The notes under the pieces are model-generated. The model made no database searches, was not told the origin of the DNA, and worked only from the letters and a program-made list of their open reading frames with translations. 64,000 nucleotides of DNA from CAVVMA01 sp963788205 (lineage in GTDB: Bacteria; Desulfobacterota; Binatia; Binatales; Binataceae): assembly GCA_963788205.1 (NCBI GenBank), contig CAWBGG010000007.1, forward strand, positions 248,001 to 312,000, written 5' to 3'. The position numbers and the translations under genes were made by a program. Every line of letters starts with the position of its first letter. Position 1 is the first letter of the stretch. Positions 9,695 to 18,920 of this stretch are shown one piece after another.

Positions 9695-9723
9695 AAGCGC
9701 GCGCCGGCACAAGGTGACATGAG

Positions 9724-10497
9724 ATGGAGCTCAAAGGCAAAGTTGCGGTCATAACCGGCGGCGGCTCGGGAATCGGACGAGCCACCGCGCAGCGCCTGGC
9801 CAAAGAGGGCGCGGCGATTGTGATCGCCGACCTCGACGAGCAGGGCGGCGCGCAAAGCGTCAAGCTAATCGAGAGCGCCGGCGCGCGCGCGATGTTCGTC
9901 AAGGCCAACGTCACGCGCGAAAGCGACGCGCGGCGGATGCTGGAGGCGGCGCGCGAGAATTTCGGCCGGGTCGATATATTGCACAACAACGCGGGAATCG
10001 CGGTCGGACCGCCGGGCTTTCCGGCCGCCGCGGCCGAGCGATGGCGCCTGGTGCTCGACATCGATCTCTACGCGGTCGTGATGGGATGCTGGCTGGCGGC
10101 GCCGATCATGACCGCTTCCGGCGGCGGCGCGATCGTCAACACCGCCTCGATGGCGGGGTTGTATCCGCATCCGCTGGATCCGATCTACGGCGCGGCGAAG
10201 GCCGCGGTCGTGAACTTCACCTACTCGCTCGCGCCGTGGGCGGCCGAGCGCAGGATCCGGGTGAACTGCGTATGTCCGGGAATTACCGACACGCCGATGG
10301 TGCGGCGGGGAATCGAAGCGGCAACTGCGGTCGGGATGAAGTCGTGGCTGCCGTCGAAGATCATCCAGCCCGAAGAAATCGCCGACGCAGTGCTATCGCT
10401 GATTCGCGACGATTCGATCTTCGGCCGCGCGCTCGAGGTGCGGCCAACCGGCCGCCGATTGGTCAACACTCCCGGCGCCCCTCGCGCCAAGAGTTAG
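9724..10497 (+). CDS. SDR family NAD(P)-dependent oxidoreductase
   Basis: This protein has 257 residues and a classical short-chain dehydrogenase fold. The dinucleotide-binding motif TGGGSGIG lies at about 11-18, the structural NNAG motif at about 88-91, the catalytic Ser in NTASMAGL (about 142), and the YxxxK pair in YGAAK (about 156-160). An Asp at the end of beta-2 (IADLDE) favours NAD over NADP. Start ATG 9724 lies 30 bases after the DUF1634 gene. The substrate is unknown; family members reduce or oxidise alcohols, sugars, steroids or acyl intermediates. It ends just before a convergent HTH gene. Confidence 0.88.
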   Translation: MELKGKVAVITGGGSGIGRATAQRLAKEGAAIVIADLDEQGGAQSVKLIESAGARAMFVKANVTRESDARRMLEAARENFGRVDILHNNAGIAVGPPGFPAAAAERWRLVLDIDLYAVVMGCWLAAPIMTASGGGAIVNTASMAGLYPHPLDPIYGAAKAAVVNFTYSLAPWAAERRIRVNCVCPGITDTPMVRRGIEAATAVGMKSWLPSKIIQPEEIADAVLSLIRDDSIFGRALEVRPTGRRLVNTPGAPRAKS

Positions 10498-10518
10498 CGC
10501 CCCCGCGGGCCATTTCGA

Positions 10519-10725
10519 TCACGATGATTTGGAATTGCGCTCTAGGCACCAGCGATCGATCACTTCGGCATTGAAGCGCCAATCGGTGCCGATGCGAAAG
10601 CCAGGCAGCTCTCCGCGGCGCAGCAGCTTGTAGATGGTCGAAGGATGCACCCGCAGATACGCCGAAAGTTCCTTCACCGTCATCACACGAGGCAGAGAGT
10701 ATTTTGGTTCCATCGCCTGATCCAT
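10519..10725 (-). CDS. Excisionase-family helix-turn-helix protein
   Basis: This protein has 68 residues from ATG 10725, where AAGAGG precedes; a GTG start at 10779 would add 18 residues. The core (MTVKELSAYLRVHPSTIYKLLRRGELPGFRIGTDWRF, given here as the span of residues 15-51) is the MerR-like/excisionase HTH_17 domain that binds DNA as a small winged helix. Such proteins serve as phage or plasmid excisionases or as simple regulators. No integrase is nearby, so a regulatory role is more likely. It is convergent with the SDR gene. Confidence 0.8.
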   Translation of the reverse strand: MDQAMEPKYSLPRVMTVKELSAYLRVHPSTIYKLLRRGELPGFRIGTDWRFNAEVIDRWCLERNSKSS

Positions 10726-11046
10726 TCCAACCGCCTCTTGGCGCCGCTTAGCTGAGCGAGTGCCTGGTTTCCTTCTCACCTAACGTCCGCTTACGGACCA
10801 TAAGCCCCCCTTGGCCATCCTCGACGCTCTCAAAAACGCAATTCCTCGTCAAGAGGCCCACGCTTCGCGCTACCTGTTTTTTGAGGACCCAAATGCAACC
10901 CCGCGACGCCCTGAGCGACCGTTCAGGTGCGTCCGATTGCGGAAACCGGGATTCAGCCCGCGGCCGAAGTCTCGATCAGGCGGCTAATGGATGCTCATTT
11001 CGGATGCTGTTTCCGTATTGCTACGATGTGCGCGGGAGGCCAGGCG
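10726..11046. other. Intergenic region, no gene seen
   Basis: These 321 bases lie between the leftward HTH gene and the rightward PEBP gene. The only open frames are extensions of the PEBP frame upstream of its signal peptide. No convincing promoter, repeat or RNA structure was found. Confidence 0.4.
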
Positions 11047-11601
11047 ATGCTCCGCGGAACAGCGTGGCGATTTCCGGCAGTTTCATTAGCGATCCTGATG
11101 GGCGTCATGACTATTCCTTTATCACGCGCGCAGGCCCAATCATCTGTTGAACTGCAGAGCGGGGCCTTCAAGGCCGGCGAGACGATTCCGAATCAGTACA
11201 CCTGCGTCGGAGCGGACAAGTCGCCGCCTCTGACCTGGACCGGACTTCCGCGGGCCGCGAAGATGATCGCGCTGATCGTCGATGATCCCGACGCCCCCGC
11301 CGGAGATTGGATTCACTGGACGCTGTTCAATTATCCGGCAAGTGAAGGTCATCTGGCGGAGGGAATTGCGCAAGGCCAGCGGCTCCCCGACGGAGCGCGT
11401 CAGGGAATCAACAGCTTCGGCAAGCCCGGATATAACGGACCGTGTCCGCCGCCCGGCCCGCCCCATCATTATCACTTCCGGCTTCTCGCGCTCGATTCGC
11501 CGCTTGACTTGCCGCCGTCCGCAACCGCTAGCGATCTAAAGAACGCGAGCAAGGGGCGCGTGGCCGCCAGCGCCGATCTGGTCGGGACGTTCGGCCGCTA
11601 G
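11047..11601 (+). CDS. Secreted YbhB/YbcL family (PEBP, Raf-kinase-inhibitor-like) protein
   Basis: This protein has 184 residues from ATG 11047, preceded by GGGAGG. The frame is open upstream to 10927, but the signal peptide (MLRGTAWRF... to SRAQA) begins here. The mature domain has the bacterial PEBP signature: YTCVGADKSPPLTW, the DDPDAP loop and the GPCPPPG-HHYHF segment, which form the anion-binding pocket. Bacterial members bind phosphorylated or acidic ligands, mostly of unknown identity. The export signal places it in the periplasm. It is followed by a small membrane-anchored protein gene ten bases downstream. Confidence 0.88.
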   Translation: MLRGTAWRFPAVSLAILMGVMTIPLSRAQAQSSVELQSGAFKAGETIPNQYTCVGADKSPPLTWTGLPRAAKMIALIVDDPDAPAGDWIHWTLFNYPASEGHLAEGIAQGQRLPDGARQGINSFGKPGYNGPCPPPGPPHHYHFRLLALDSPLDLPPSATASDLKNASKGRVAASADLVGTFGR

Positions 11602-11611
11602 GAGCGTCGCG

Positions 11612-12214
11612 ATGGCAACTCTGACTCATCGAATCGTCAGCGCACTCGTAATCGTCGCGGTCATCGGAGCGGTGGCGTGGTACTACTACCAGCAGCACCG
11701 GCTGCGCAGGGCCGGAATCATGTCGGAAGAGATCCTGCGCAACGGCACCGATTGGAAGGCCGATTTCGTCGCCCGTATCCCCGCCCCGGAGCCGCAGGTG
11801 TTCGGCGCGATCGAGCATGTCGAGCAATCGCACTCCGACAATGTCAAGAGCATGCGCGTGCTGGAGCAGCAGGGCAACGCCAAGACCGTCGAGATGGTGC
11901 TCGCCGGTCCGGCGGGTCGGACTATCACCACCCAGCTCGCCTTCGAGTATTTTCCCGACCAGGGCAGGATTACCTATCGCACGCTGGGCAATCCGCTGCT
12001 CGAGACCCGCGCCGAGTACAAGCTCGAAAGCGACGGGACCGACACGATCGTGAATTGCCATCAGAACACGCGGATGCTCCAGAGCCTGCCGGTGCCCGAC
12101 GCGGCGGTGAAGCAGGTAATCAGCAGCCTGTTCGTCGCGCAGATGGCCGACTTGCGCAGTTCGCTCCACATCAGTGCGGCCGACGACGACGCCGGCGATG
12201 ACGACGAACCCTAG
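11612..12214 (+). CDS. Membrane-anchored SRPBCC-like protein
   Basis: This protein has 200 residues. An N-terminal membrane helix (about 8-26) is followed by a soluble domain of ~150 residues. That domain has a strand/helix pattern resembling polyketide-cyclase/START-like lipid-binding folds (FVARIPAPEPQVFGAIEHV, then alternating strands and a long C-terminal helix). The tail is Asp-rich. Family assignment rests on pattern only. Position between the periplasmic PEBP protein and engB gives no clear role. Confidence 0.55.
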   Translation: MATLTHRIVSALVIVAVIGAVAWYYYQQHRLRRAGIMSEEILRNGTDWKADFVARIPAPEPQVFGAIEHVEQSHSDNVKSMRVLEQQGNAKTVEMVLAGPAGRTITTQLAFEYFPDQGRITYRTLGNPLLETRAEYKLESDGTDTIVNCHQNTRMLQSLPVPDAAVKQVISSLFVAQMADLRSSLHISAADDDAGDDDEP

Positions 12215-12245
12215 CACAACGACGGCCGATCGCATTGGCTGAATC

Positions 12246-12869
12246 ATGATGAGAATCGAAGCGCAGTTCGTGGCCTCGGCAACGAGCCTCGACCAGTGTC
12301 CGCAATGGGATCGAATCGAAGTCGCGATCGCGGGGCGCTCCAACGTCGGCAAGAGCTCGCTGATCAACGCGCTGACTGCGGTGAAGGGCCTGGCCCGCAC
12401 CAGCAAGACACCGGGGCGCACGCGCGCGCTCAATTTTTTCGCGCTCGGCGATGATCTTGCGCTGGTCGATATGCCGGGCTACGGCTACGCGAAGATGTCG
12501 CATACCGAGGCGGCGCGAATCGCCCCGATGATGTCGCAATATCTGGAGCGGCGGGGCAATCTGGCCGCCGTGCTGATCCTGATTGACGCTCGCCGGGGAC
12601 CCGAGCAGGAGGAGCTGTCGCTGGCCGGGACGATTCGCCGCCGCGGCCTTGACCTGATCGTCGCCGCGACCAAGAGCGACAAGCTCAGTAATTCCGAGCG
12701 CGCGGCCGCAACCAAAAGCTTCAGCACGATCGGCGTCGAGCCGATCTGGTGCTCGGCCCCTGAGGGCACGGGGATCGAGCAATTACTCCGCCGGCTTCTG
12801 CGCCTGCCGCGTGGCCCCGACGAATCGGGCACGGCCCAGTCGCGCCGAGCCGCGACGACGCAACGATGA
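12246..12869 (+). CDS. engB: Ribosome biogenesis GTPase YsxC/EngB
   Basis: This protein has 207 residues and is a TRAFAC-class GTPase. G1 is GRSNVGKSSL at about 31-40, the switch I Thr lies in KTPGRTRALNFF, G3 is DMPGYGYA, G4 is TKSD, and G5 lies near CSAPEGTG. This order and spacing are diagnostic for EngB/YsxC, needed for assembly of the 50S ribosomal subunit. Start could be ATG 12246 or 12249. It overlaps the downstream glycosyltransferase by four bases (ATGA). The C-terminal tail beyond residue ~190 is basic and probably disordered. Confidence 0.93.
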   Translation: MMRIEAQFVASATSLDQCPQWDRIEVAIAGRSNVGKSSLINALTAVKGLARTSKTPGRTRALNFFALGDDLALVDMPGYGYAKMSHTEAARIAPMMSQYLERRGNLAAVLILIDARRGPEQEELSLAGTIRRRGLDLIVAATKSDKLSNSERAAATKSFSTIGVEPIWCSAPEGTGIEQLLRRLLRLPRGPDESGTAQSRRAATTQR

Positions 12870-13759
12870 CTCCCGAAGTCAGCGTAATCATCCCGACCTG
12901 GAACCGGCGCGCGATGGTGAGCGAGGCGATCGCCTCGGTTCTTGCGCAGACCGGCGCGCGCTTCGAGCTGATCGTGATCGACGACGGTTCCACCGACGGC
13001 ACCCTCGACGACTTGATACCGCTGGCAGCGCAAGCGCGGGAGAATCCGGTCCGAATCGAGGGCAGCCCGCATCGTGGCCCCGCCGCCGCGCGCAATCGCG
13101 GCGTCGAGCTCGCGTGCGCGCCGCTGATCGCGTTCCTCGATTCGGACGATCTTTGGTCGCCCGGCAAGCTCGCGCGCCAACTCGCCTTCATGCGCGCGCA
13201 TCCCGAGTATGCGATCGCGCAGACCCAGGAAGTCTGGATACGCGGCGGGCGACGCGTCAATCCCGGCCGGCGTCATCTGAAGCGCAGCGGCGACATCTTT
13301 GCTGACTCGCTGCGCTGCTGCCTGATAAGTCCGTCCGCAGTGATGATGCGAACGGAGTTGTTCCGCTCCAGCGGCGGGTTCGACGCCTCAATGGCGGCCT
13401 GCGAGGACTACGACCTGTGGCTCAGGATTCTGGTCGATCATGACGTCAACCTGCTCGACGAGCCGCTGGTGACTCGCCGCGCGGGCCATCTGGATCAACT
13501 TTCCGCCACCACGCCCGCGCTCGATCGGTTCCGAATCCTCGCGCTCGCAAAGCTAATCGCGCACGCCCGGTTGTCGCAGAAGCGGCGCGACGCGGTCGCC
13601 GCGGTGCTCGCGGAGAAGTGCCGCATCTACGCACAGGGACTCGCGCGCCGCGCGCGAATCGAACAAGCGGCCTTTTATGAGCACCTTGCCCGGCGAGCGC
13701 TGGCCGCAGAACAACTGCCCGCTGAAACCGTCGGTAGGGCCAGGGCGCTGGCGCTTTGA
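12866..13759 (+). CDS. Family 2 glycosyltransferase
   Basis: This protein of 297 residues has a GT-A fold. The N-terminus VSVIIPTWNR and IVIDDGSTDGT form the nucleotide-sugar site, FLDSDD is the metal-binding DXD-type motif, and CEDYDLW holds the likely catalytic acidic residue. There is no membrane helix. A GT2 enzyme of this type usually adds sugars to lipid-linked or polysaccharide acceptors. Donor and acceptor are unknown. Translation is coupled to engB by an ATGA overlap. Confidence 0.85.
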   Translation: MTPEVSVIIPTWNRRAMVSEAIASVLAQTGARFELIVIDDGSTDGTLDDLIPLAAQARENPVRIEGSPHRGPAAARNRGVELACAPLIAFLDSDDLWSPGKLARQLAFMRAHPEYAIAQTQEVWIRGGRRVNPGRRHLKRSGDIFADSLRCCLISPSAVMMRTELFRSSGGFDASMAACEDYDLWLRILVDHDVNLLDEPLVTRRAGHLDQLSATTPALDRFRILALAKLIAHARLSQKRRDAVAAVLAEKCRIYAQGLARRARIEQAAFYEHLARRALAAEQLPAETVGRARALAL

Positions 13760-13761
13760 CG

Positions 13762-14301
13762 ATGGCCGATCGCGACACCAGTGCCACCATCCGCGCCTGG
13801 GCCGAGCAACGCCGATTGCCCGCCGGCCATCTTGCGCGATGGCTCGAAATGAACGAGCGCGATCGCGCCGCCCTGCTCACGATCGCGCGAGCGCTGCGGC
13901 TCTCGACCGGCGCGATGGTGACCGCGCTCACCACGCTGGAGGAAATCTGCGTGCGCGAGAGCTGCTCGATCGAATCGGTTCTGGCGCGCGGCGAAATCAC
14001 GCGGGCGGTCCGGGGACAGTCCGCGTCTGGACCCGCGCGCGCCAAAACTTTTCTGGCCGCGATCAAATCGATGCGCTATCCGCGCCTGGCCGAGGCCACG
14101 CGCCGCCTCGATGCGGAGCTTGCAGCTCTGGATTTGCCGCGCGGGATTTCGATCGTATTGCCGAAGGATCTCGCCTCCGCCGAGCTGCGTATCGAGCTTC
14201 AGGCCGGCGACGGCGCCATGCTGAAGCGGCTGATCGAGGCCTTGAGCACGCGCACGGATCAGCTTGCACAGATCACCGATCGGCTAAGTGGCGGCCAATG
14301 A
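13762..14301 (+). CDS. Uncharacterised protein coupled to SPL-like radical SAM enzyme
   Basis: This protein has 179 residues from ATG 13762; a TTG at 13756 is also in frame. It is mostly helical and rich in Ala, Arg and Leu (ERDRAALLTIARALRLSTGAM, residues ~30-50, is a typical helix). No catalytic motif or membrane segment is seen. It overlaps the spore-photoproduct-lyase-like gene by four bases (ATGA), which implies stoichiometric co-expression. A DNA-binding or partner role for the radical SAM enzyme is inference from position only. Confidence 0.6.
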   Translation: MADRDTSATIRAWAEQRRLPAGHLARWLEMNERDRAALLTIARALRLSTGAMVTALTTLEEICVRESCSIESVLARGEITRAVRGQSASGPARAKTFLAAIKSMRYPRLAEATRRLDAELAALDLPRGISIVLPKDLASAELRIELQAGDGAMLKRLIEALSTRTDQLAQITDRLSGGQ

Positions 14302-15392
14302 ACTTCGCTCTCGACGCCGTCTATATCGAAGAACAGTGCCGCAGCTCTGCGCTGGCGACGCGGGTCTGCGAGCGAATTCCGCCCGATGTTCCGCTGCGCT
14401 ACGTCGCTGACGGACGCGAAGCCGCGCTGCCTCGCCATACAGAGCGCGATCCATTCGGCGCCGGCAAGCGGCGGATGGTCGTGATGAATCGCAAGGCGCC
14501 CTTCCTGATGGCCTGTCCGGCGGGCTCGGCCGAGTTCGCATGCTGCGGCTACCAGGTGCTGACGCTCGCGTCCAACTGCCCGATGGATTGCAGCTATTGC
14601 TTCCTTCAGGAGTATCTCGCCGACAACCCGGGCTTGCAGGTCTACGCCAACTACCCCGAGGCGATGGACGAGCTGGAGCGGCTGGCGCATCGCGCGCCCG
14701 GCCGGAGCTTCCGGGTCGGCACCGGCGAGCTGGCCGACTCGCTCGCCTTTGATCGTATCACCGGGATCAGCCGCGACCTGGTCGAATTTTTCGCTGCGCG
14801 CGACGGACTCACGCTCGAGCTCAAGACCAAGAGCGACGAGATCGACAACCTGCTCGAAGCCGACCCGCAAGGCCATACGATCGTGTCGTGGACGCTCTCA
14901 CCGAATCGGGTTTTCCAAAGCTCGGAGCATCTCACTGCCCCGCCATCGGCGCGAATCAAGTCCGCCCGCCGCGTGCTCGAGGCCGGCTACCGCGCCGGCT
15001 TCCATCTCGATCCGATCATCGCCTATCCCGGTGCGGAGCGGGATTACAGCGAGTTGCTGACGGAGCTTTTCGACTCAATCGCGCCCGAGCGAATCGCCTT
15101 TATCAGCATGGGCACGATGCGGATGACGCCGGGATTGCGCCGCGCCGCGCGCGAGCGCTTTCCGAACGATCGGATGCTGCTGGGTGAGGAAGTGCTATCG
15201 CCCGACGGCCGCTTCCGCGCGTTCGCGCCGCTGCGCATCGCGCTGTATCGCGAAATCAGCGAACGCATCAAAGCCGCCGCGCCGAAAATGCCGATGTATC
15301 TGTGCATGGAGCGGCCCGGCGTTCATCGCCGGGTGCTCGGCGCCGAACCACCCTCGGTCGCCGCGCTAGGCGATCGCCTCGCGCGCGGGTGA
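14298..15392 (+). CDS. Spore photoproduct lyase-like radical SAM protein
   Basis: This protein has 364 residues from ATG 14298. The cluster-binding motif is SNCPMDCSYCFLQ (CX3CX2C) at about residues 93-105, preceded by CCGYQVLTLA. This N-terminal layout, the LxVYxNYPE segment and the later LELKTKS strand match the SPL family rather than generic radical SAM enzymes. True SPL repairs spore photoproduct thymine dimers in endospores. No other sporulation gene is seen here, so the substrate may be another UV lesion or a different methyl-group radical reaction. An in-frame extension upstream to 13677 was rejected because it overlaps two genes and lacks a start context. Confidence 0.8.
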   Translation: MNFALDAVYIEEQCRSSALATRVCERIPPDVPLRYVADGREAALPRHTERDPFGAGKRRMVVMNRKAPFLMACPAGSAEFACCGYQVLTLASNCPMDCSYCFLQEYLADNPGLQVYANYPEAMDELERLAHRAPGRSFRVGTGELADSLAFDRITGISRDLVEFFAARDGLTLELKTKSDEIDNLLEADPQGHTIVSWTLSPNRVFQSSEHLTAPPSARIKSARRVLEAGYRAGFHLDPIIAYPGAERDYSELLTELFDSIAPERIAFISMGTMRMTPGLRRAARERFPNDRMLLGEEVLSPDGRFRAFAPLRIALYREISERIKAAAPKMPMYLCMERPGVHRRVLGAEPPSVAALGDRLARG

Positions 15393-15410
15393 AAGCCAGC
15401 CGCGCAGCGT

Positions 15411-15944
15411 TCAGGAGCCGGCGGCGCGGCGCAGGGTTTCCGCGTGACGGTTCACCAGCGCGTCGCATCGATGCAGCAGCTCGGGATTGCGCACGTACTT
15501 CTCAATCATGTAGCTGAGCTCGCCGAGATCGTGCACCAGCAGCCGCATGCATCGTTCGTATTCGTCGCCCTGCTCGACCGCTTTCAGCAGATCGCCGACC
15601 AGGTCCTCGAGCTCAGTCTCCTCAACCTCGAGCGCGATCTCGAGCGCGCGCTCGATCGGAATCTCGCCGGCGCGACTGTACCGGTCCAGAAGCGCGCGCA
15701 GGTGCACGATGGTCGAGTTTTCCAGCGAGATCGGGCTCGGCCGGTCGAGCATCCCCTCGAATTCCAGCACGGTCGAAACCAGGTCGAGCGCGCCGACATG
15801 GCGGGCCTCATCACGGGCCATCCCGAACCAGAAATCGTGAAGTTGCGGCTGCGACGCGAACGCCCTGGAGAAGCGCGCATACAGCGCCATGGTCTGCTTC
15901 TCCAGGGCGATCGTGGTCTCCATCACTTCGCGCATCGTGGGCAT
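15411..15944 (-). CDS. Ferritin-like (rubrerythrin-type) diiron protein
   Basis: This protein has 177 residues from ATG 15944; TTG 15971 is an alternative start. Four long helices are predicted. The metal ligands expected for a ferritin-like bundle are visible: Glu in ALEKQTMALY, the E-x-x-H pair in DEARHVG, Glu in LEVEETELEDL, and a later His in LLVHDLGELSYM. No rubredoxin domain is present. Possible roles are peroxide reduction, iron handling or an oxygenase-like reaction. It is convergent with the SPL-like gene. Confidence 0.72.
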   Translation of the reverse strand: MPTMREVMETTIALEKQTMALYARFSRAFASQPQLHDFWFGMARDEARHVGALDLVSTVLEFEGMLDRPSPISLENSTIVHLRALLDRYSRAGEIPIERALEIALEVEETELEDLVGDLLKAVEQGDEYERCMRLLVHDLGELSYMIEKYVRNPELLHRCDALVNRHAETLRRAAGS

Positions 15945-16015
15945 CGCGGGCCAATCATACCCCGCACCCAATATGCGTCAAAGCTACGCGGAATGGCAGG
16001 GCCGGGCAGCTGCCC

Positions 16016-18640
16016 CTACTTTGCGCTGCCGCTGACGTTGACGTTGGCCGATGGACGCTTGGGATCGTCGCTGGAAATCGCGATTTGACCGGTGAACGGC
16101 ATGGCTTGCGCCGAAGTCGGCGCGAACATCACCTTGTCGGCCAGCCCCCTGCCCGGCGACACTGCGTATTCCCCCGAGGCGATCGTGCTCGAAAACGGCG
16201 CGGCAAGTCCGCTGGTGTCCAGCGTCACATGCAGGACGCCCGCGCCGGTATTCCTGATCGAGAGGGTCATCTTCTTGCTGCCATTGACCCTGACCGTTCC
16301 GAATTTGAGCGCCGAAGCAACCGAGAGCAGACCAGGCGCTCCCGTTCCCGACACCGTAACGACCGAAGACGAATTCCCCGTCGCGTTGGTAGTGTCGACA
16401 ATGATACTCCCGTTCGATTCTCCGGCCGACGTAGGAGTGAACAGCAGGCTCACCGCGATGCTTTTGTTGCGGGCCAGGCTGAACGACGTGCTGGCGCCGT
16501 CGGCCGTGGCAAACGGCGCCTGAAGTTTGCTCAGGTCCAGGCTGCCGGTCAGCACGCCTTCGCCGGAGTTCGTAATCTTGAAAGTACGCTTCGAGCTGCC
16601 CGTATCGATCCCGACCGCGGGGAATTTGATCGAAGAGGCTGAAAGTGACAGCGCCGGACTGGGAAAGGCTGAGACCAACTGCGCGATGTCCGCGGTTCCC
16701 CATCCGCTCGCGCGATCGTAAAGGGGACCGGCCACGAAGCCGATAACCTTGTTGAAATCGTTCGAGCCGATCGTAACGTCGCGCAAGCCGACCGGCGAGG
16801 TGTTTTCGAGCGGTCCAAGCTGGTAAATCCGCGGGTTGATATTGCCCAGACGGTCGCCCGCGCTCTGCGCGATCAACCGCGAGATTCCCGCCCACATCGG
16901 CGCCGCCAGGCTCGTGCCGCCGATGCAACATTCGATGCACGCGGTGTCGGGCGGGCATAGCGAGCCCGGATCGGACGGATCATCGCCGACGAACACGCCG
17001 GGCTGATCCGGGCTCGCCATCATCGCTACGTCGGGAACGTCGCGCTTGTCGTCGGCGGGTGTCACCTTGCGCTGATAGGCGGGTTTGGAGAAGACCGCGC
17101 TGAGACCGCCGCCGCCGGCGCCTTCAACGCTGGCCGGCTCGTCCCACACTCCTTCGGGCACGAAACCAACGTCATTGCCGGACGAATCGTACTCGGGGTT
17201 GAACTGCGTGCCGCCGACCGAGGTCGCGTACGGATTGGCCGACATCTCGTTGACGTTGCGGCTTTCTCCGGGCACGCATACCTGTCCCAACCGGTCTACG
17301 ACCAGGCCCGCGGCGCCATCGTCGCCGGCTGACACGAATATCGATTGCCCCTGGCTGGCTGCCTGCTTGTAGATCGGTTCCTGGATTCCGGTATAGAAAC
17401 TCGCCGGAGCGCCGCAGGCCGCAAAGCTGATGCTGATCGCGGAGCACTTGTTTTCCTTGACCGCTTTTTTGATCCCGTCGGTGATCGGGTCGAAGATGTA
17501 GTCGTTGTCGTCGCCGATATAGACCCGGAGTGCGGCGCCTGGCGCGACTGCGTGCGACCACTGGATATCCAGCAGCGCTTCACCCTCGTCGCCGTTGCGG
17601 CCCGGATCAGACGTGTCAAATGCGTCCGAAATGTCCAACGGCGGAGCGTTGGGCAGGAACGTGTCGTCAAATATGTTGACCGCGTCGATGGCGTAGTCGG
17701 AGTCTTCGATCAGGGCGATACAGTCGGAGCCCTTACCGTTGATGTTCGCGCTCAGCACCGGACCCTCGTCGTAAAAAGTGTACGCGTCGTTGGGGGCAAA
17801 GGCCGGCGGGAACCCGTCCACGACATAGTCGGATTGGAGGTTCGAAAAGGGCTTGCCCGACACGCTGCCCTCGACGAATGAGGCCGAGGTGAGCGGCTGC
17901 GCGCGCTTGACGAGCCTGAGCTTTCGCCGGCTGCGATCCTCCCGGATCAGCGGCAAGTAGTGGCGCAGGTTGTCCAGCCCGTCGACGTGGGTGATCAGTT
18001 TGGCGAGTCTAGCCGGCACGACCGGATCATCAAGGTTGCCGTAGGCCAGATCGTCCGCAGTAGCAACGATCGTGACGCCGAACACCCGCTCTGCCGCCGC
18101 GACCGGACCTGCGAAACCCACGAACCGATCGGCGACGCTCGATGAAGTGACGGTGAAGCCCTCGGCGGTGAGCCACCGCGCGATCGCCGCCAGATCTTTG
18201 GGGTCGGGATCGAAGCGCGCGGAAAATTCGGCGGGCGTCAACCAGTGATGGTACTGCGGCGAGGCGGGATCCTGCTGGTCGGCGAGCAGCTTGTCCAGCG
18301 CCGCTTCGTTGCGCAACGCCATCACGATCTTCAGGTCCAACTCGCGGTAGGGCGCGGCGCGCCGGGTCTCCGCAAGCTGGGCGACATCAACCGGATGGTT
18401 CCGCGACAACGCGACGGACTGGGCCGCCGCCCGGCTCGAGCCCAGGGAAAGAAAGATCGCGAGCACGGCCGCCAGGCGCGGCAAGATTTGCGTAAGCGCC
18501 GATCGACGAGCGCGGCTCTCGATCAAGCCCGATGGCAGGCTCGATTGCGCAAGCCGCACCTTTGCGATCGCCTCACGACACAGGTACAAATTCAACACTC
18601 CAATAGAGGTACAGGATGGATTGCCGGCGGTTTCGCTCAT
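16016..18640 (-). CDS. Secreted sedolisin (S53 pro-kumamolisin) with C-terminal Ig-like repeats
   Basis: This protein has 874 residues. A late hydrophobic signal segment (about 51-74, ending AAAQ) follows an unusually long N-terminus. Pro-kumamolisin activation domain spans about 80-240. The S53 catalytic residues are visible: E354 and D358 in GEALLDI, the oxyanion Asp in SAGDD (440-441), and Ser577 in GGTSLAAP. From about 660 to the end lie two repeats of the choice-of-anchor D/ASPM-SPD-2-Hydin type (IKFPAVGIDTGSS and LKFGTVRVNGSK). Sedolisins are acid-active secreted endopeptidases; the repeats may anchor it to surfaces. It stands alone, leftward, with a 280-base upstream region. Confidence 0.9.
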   Translation of the reverse strand: MSETAGNPSCTSIGVLNLYLCREAIAKVRLAQSSLPSGLIESRARRSALTQILPRLAAVLAIFLSLGSSRAAAQSVALSRNHPVDVAQLAETRRAAPYRELDLKIVMALRNEAALDKLLADQQDPASPQYHHWLTPAEFSARFDPDPKDLAAIARWLTAEGFTVTSSSVADRFVGFAGPVAAAERVFGVTIVATADDLAYGNLDDPVVPARLAKLITHVDGLDNLRHYLPLIREDRSRRKLRLVKRAQPLTSASFVEGSVSGKPFSNLQSDYVVDGFPPAFAPNDAYTFYDEGPVLSANINGKGSDCIALIEDSDYAIDAVNIFDDTFLPNAPPLDISDAFDTSDPGRNGDEGEALLDIQWSHAVAPGAALRVYIGDDNDYIFDPITDGIKKAVKENKCSAISISFAACGAPASFYTGIQEPIYKQAASQGQSIFVSAGDDGAAGLVVDRLGQVCVPGESRNVNEMSANPYATSVGGTQFNPEYDSSGNDVGFVPEGVWDEPASVEGAGGGGLSAVFSKPAYQRKVTPADDKRDVPDVAMMASPDQPGVFVGDDPSDPGSLCPPDTACIECCIGGTSLAAPMWAGISRLIAQSAGDRLGNINPRIYQLGPLENTSPVGLRDVTIGSNDFNKVIGFVAGPLYDRASGWGTADIAQLVSAFPSPALSLSASSIKFPAVGIDTGSSKRTFKITNSGEGVLTGSLDLSKLQAPFATADGASTSFSLARNKSIAVSLLFTPTSAGESNGSIIVDTTNATGNSSSVVTVSGTGAPGLLSVASALKFGTVRVNGSKKMTLSIRNTGAGVLHVTLDTSGLAAPFSSTIASGEYAVSPGRGLADKVMFAPTSAQAMPFTGQIAISSDDPKRPSANVNVSGSAK

Positions 18641-18920
18641 GACGCATCGCCCCCGGCATGACTGTCATTGGACGTTCCTCGTATCGTGGAAAATTCGCCC
18701 GCGGACGGGAAAATTCCCTTCGGCCGATGAGATTTTCGCTATGCGTAGTAAGGGCCCTTCGAACGCGAAGCAGTGACGTATCGGGCCTGCAACACGCGCC
18801 GCATCATACCACTTTACGACGCCGATAAGCCTGCCAAGCCTAAGGGCATCCTCGGTTCTGAGTCAAGCCACGAAACCCCGGCGGTATCGCGGTGCGGGGC
18901 GTCCTGCTAGAAAATCGTCG

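Noticed and set aside
13677..14297. N-terminal extension giving a 571-residue form of the SPL-like protein
   Set aside because: It overlaps the glycosyltransferase and the coupled helical protein in other frames, and the family starts near ATG 14298 with an ATGA overlap.
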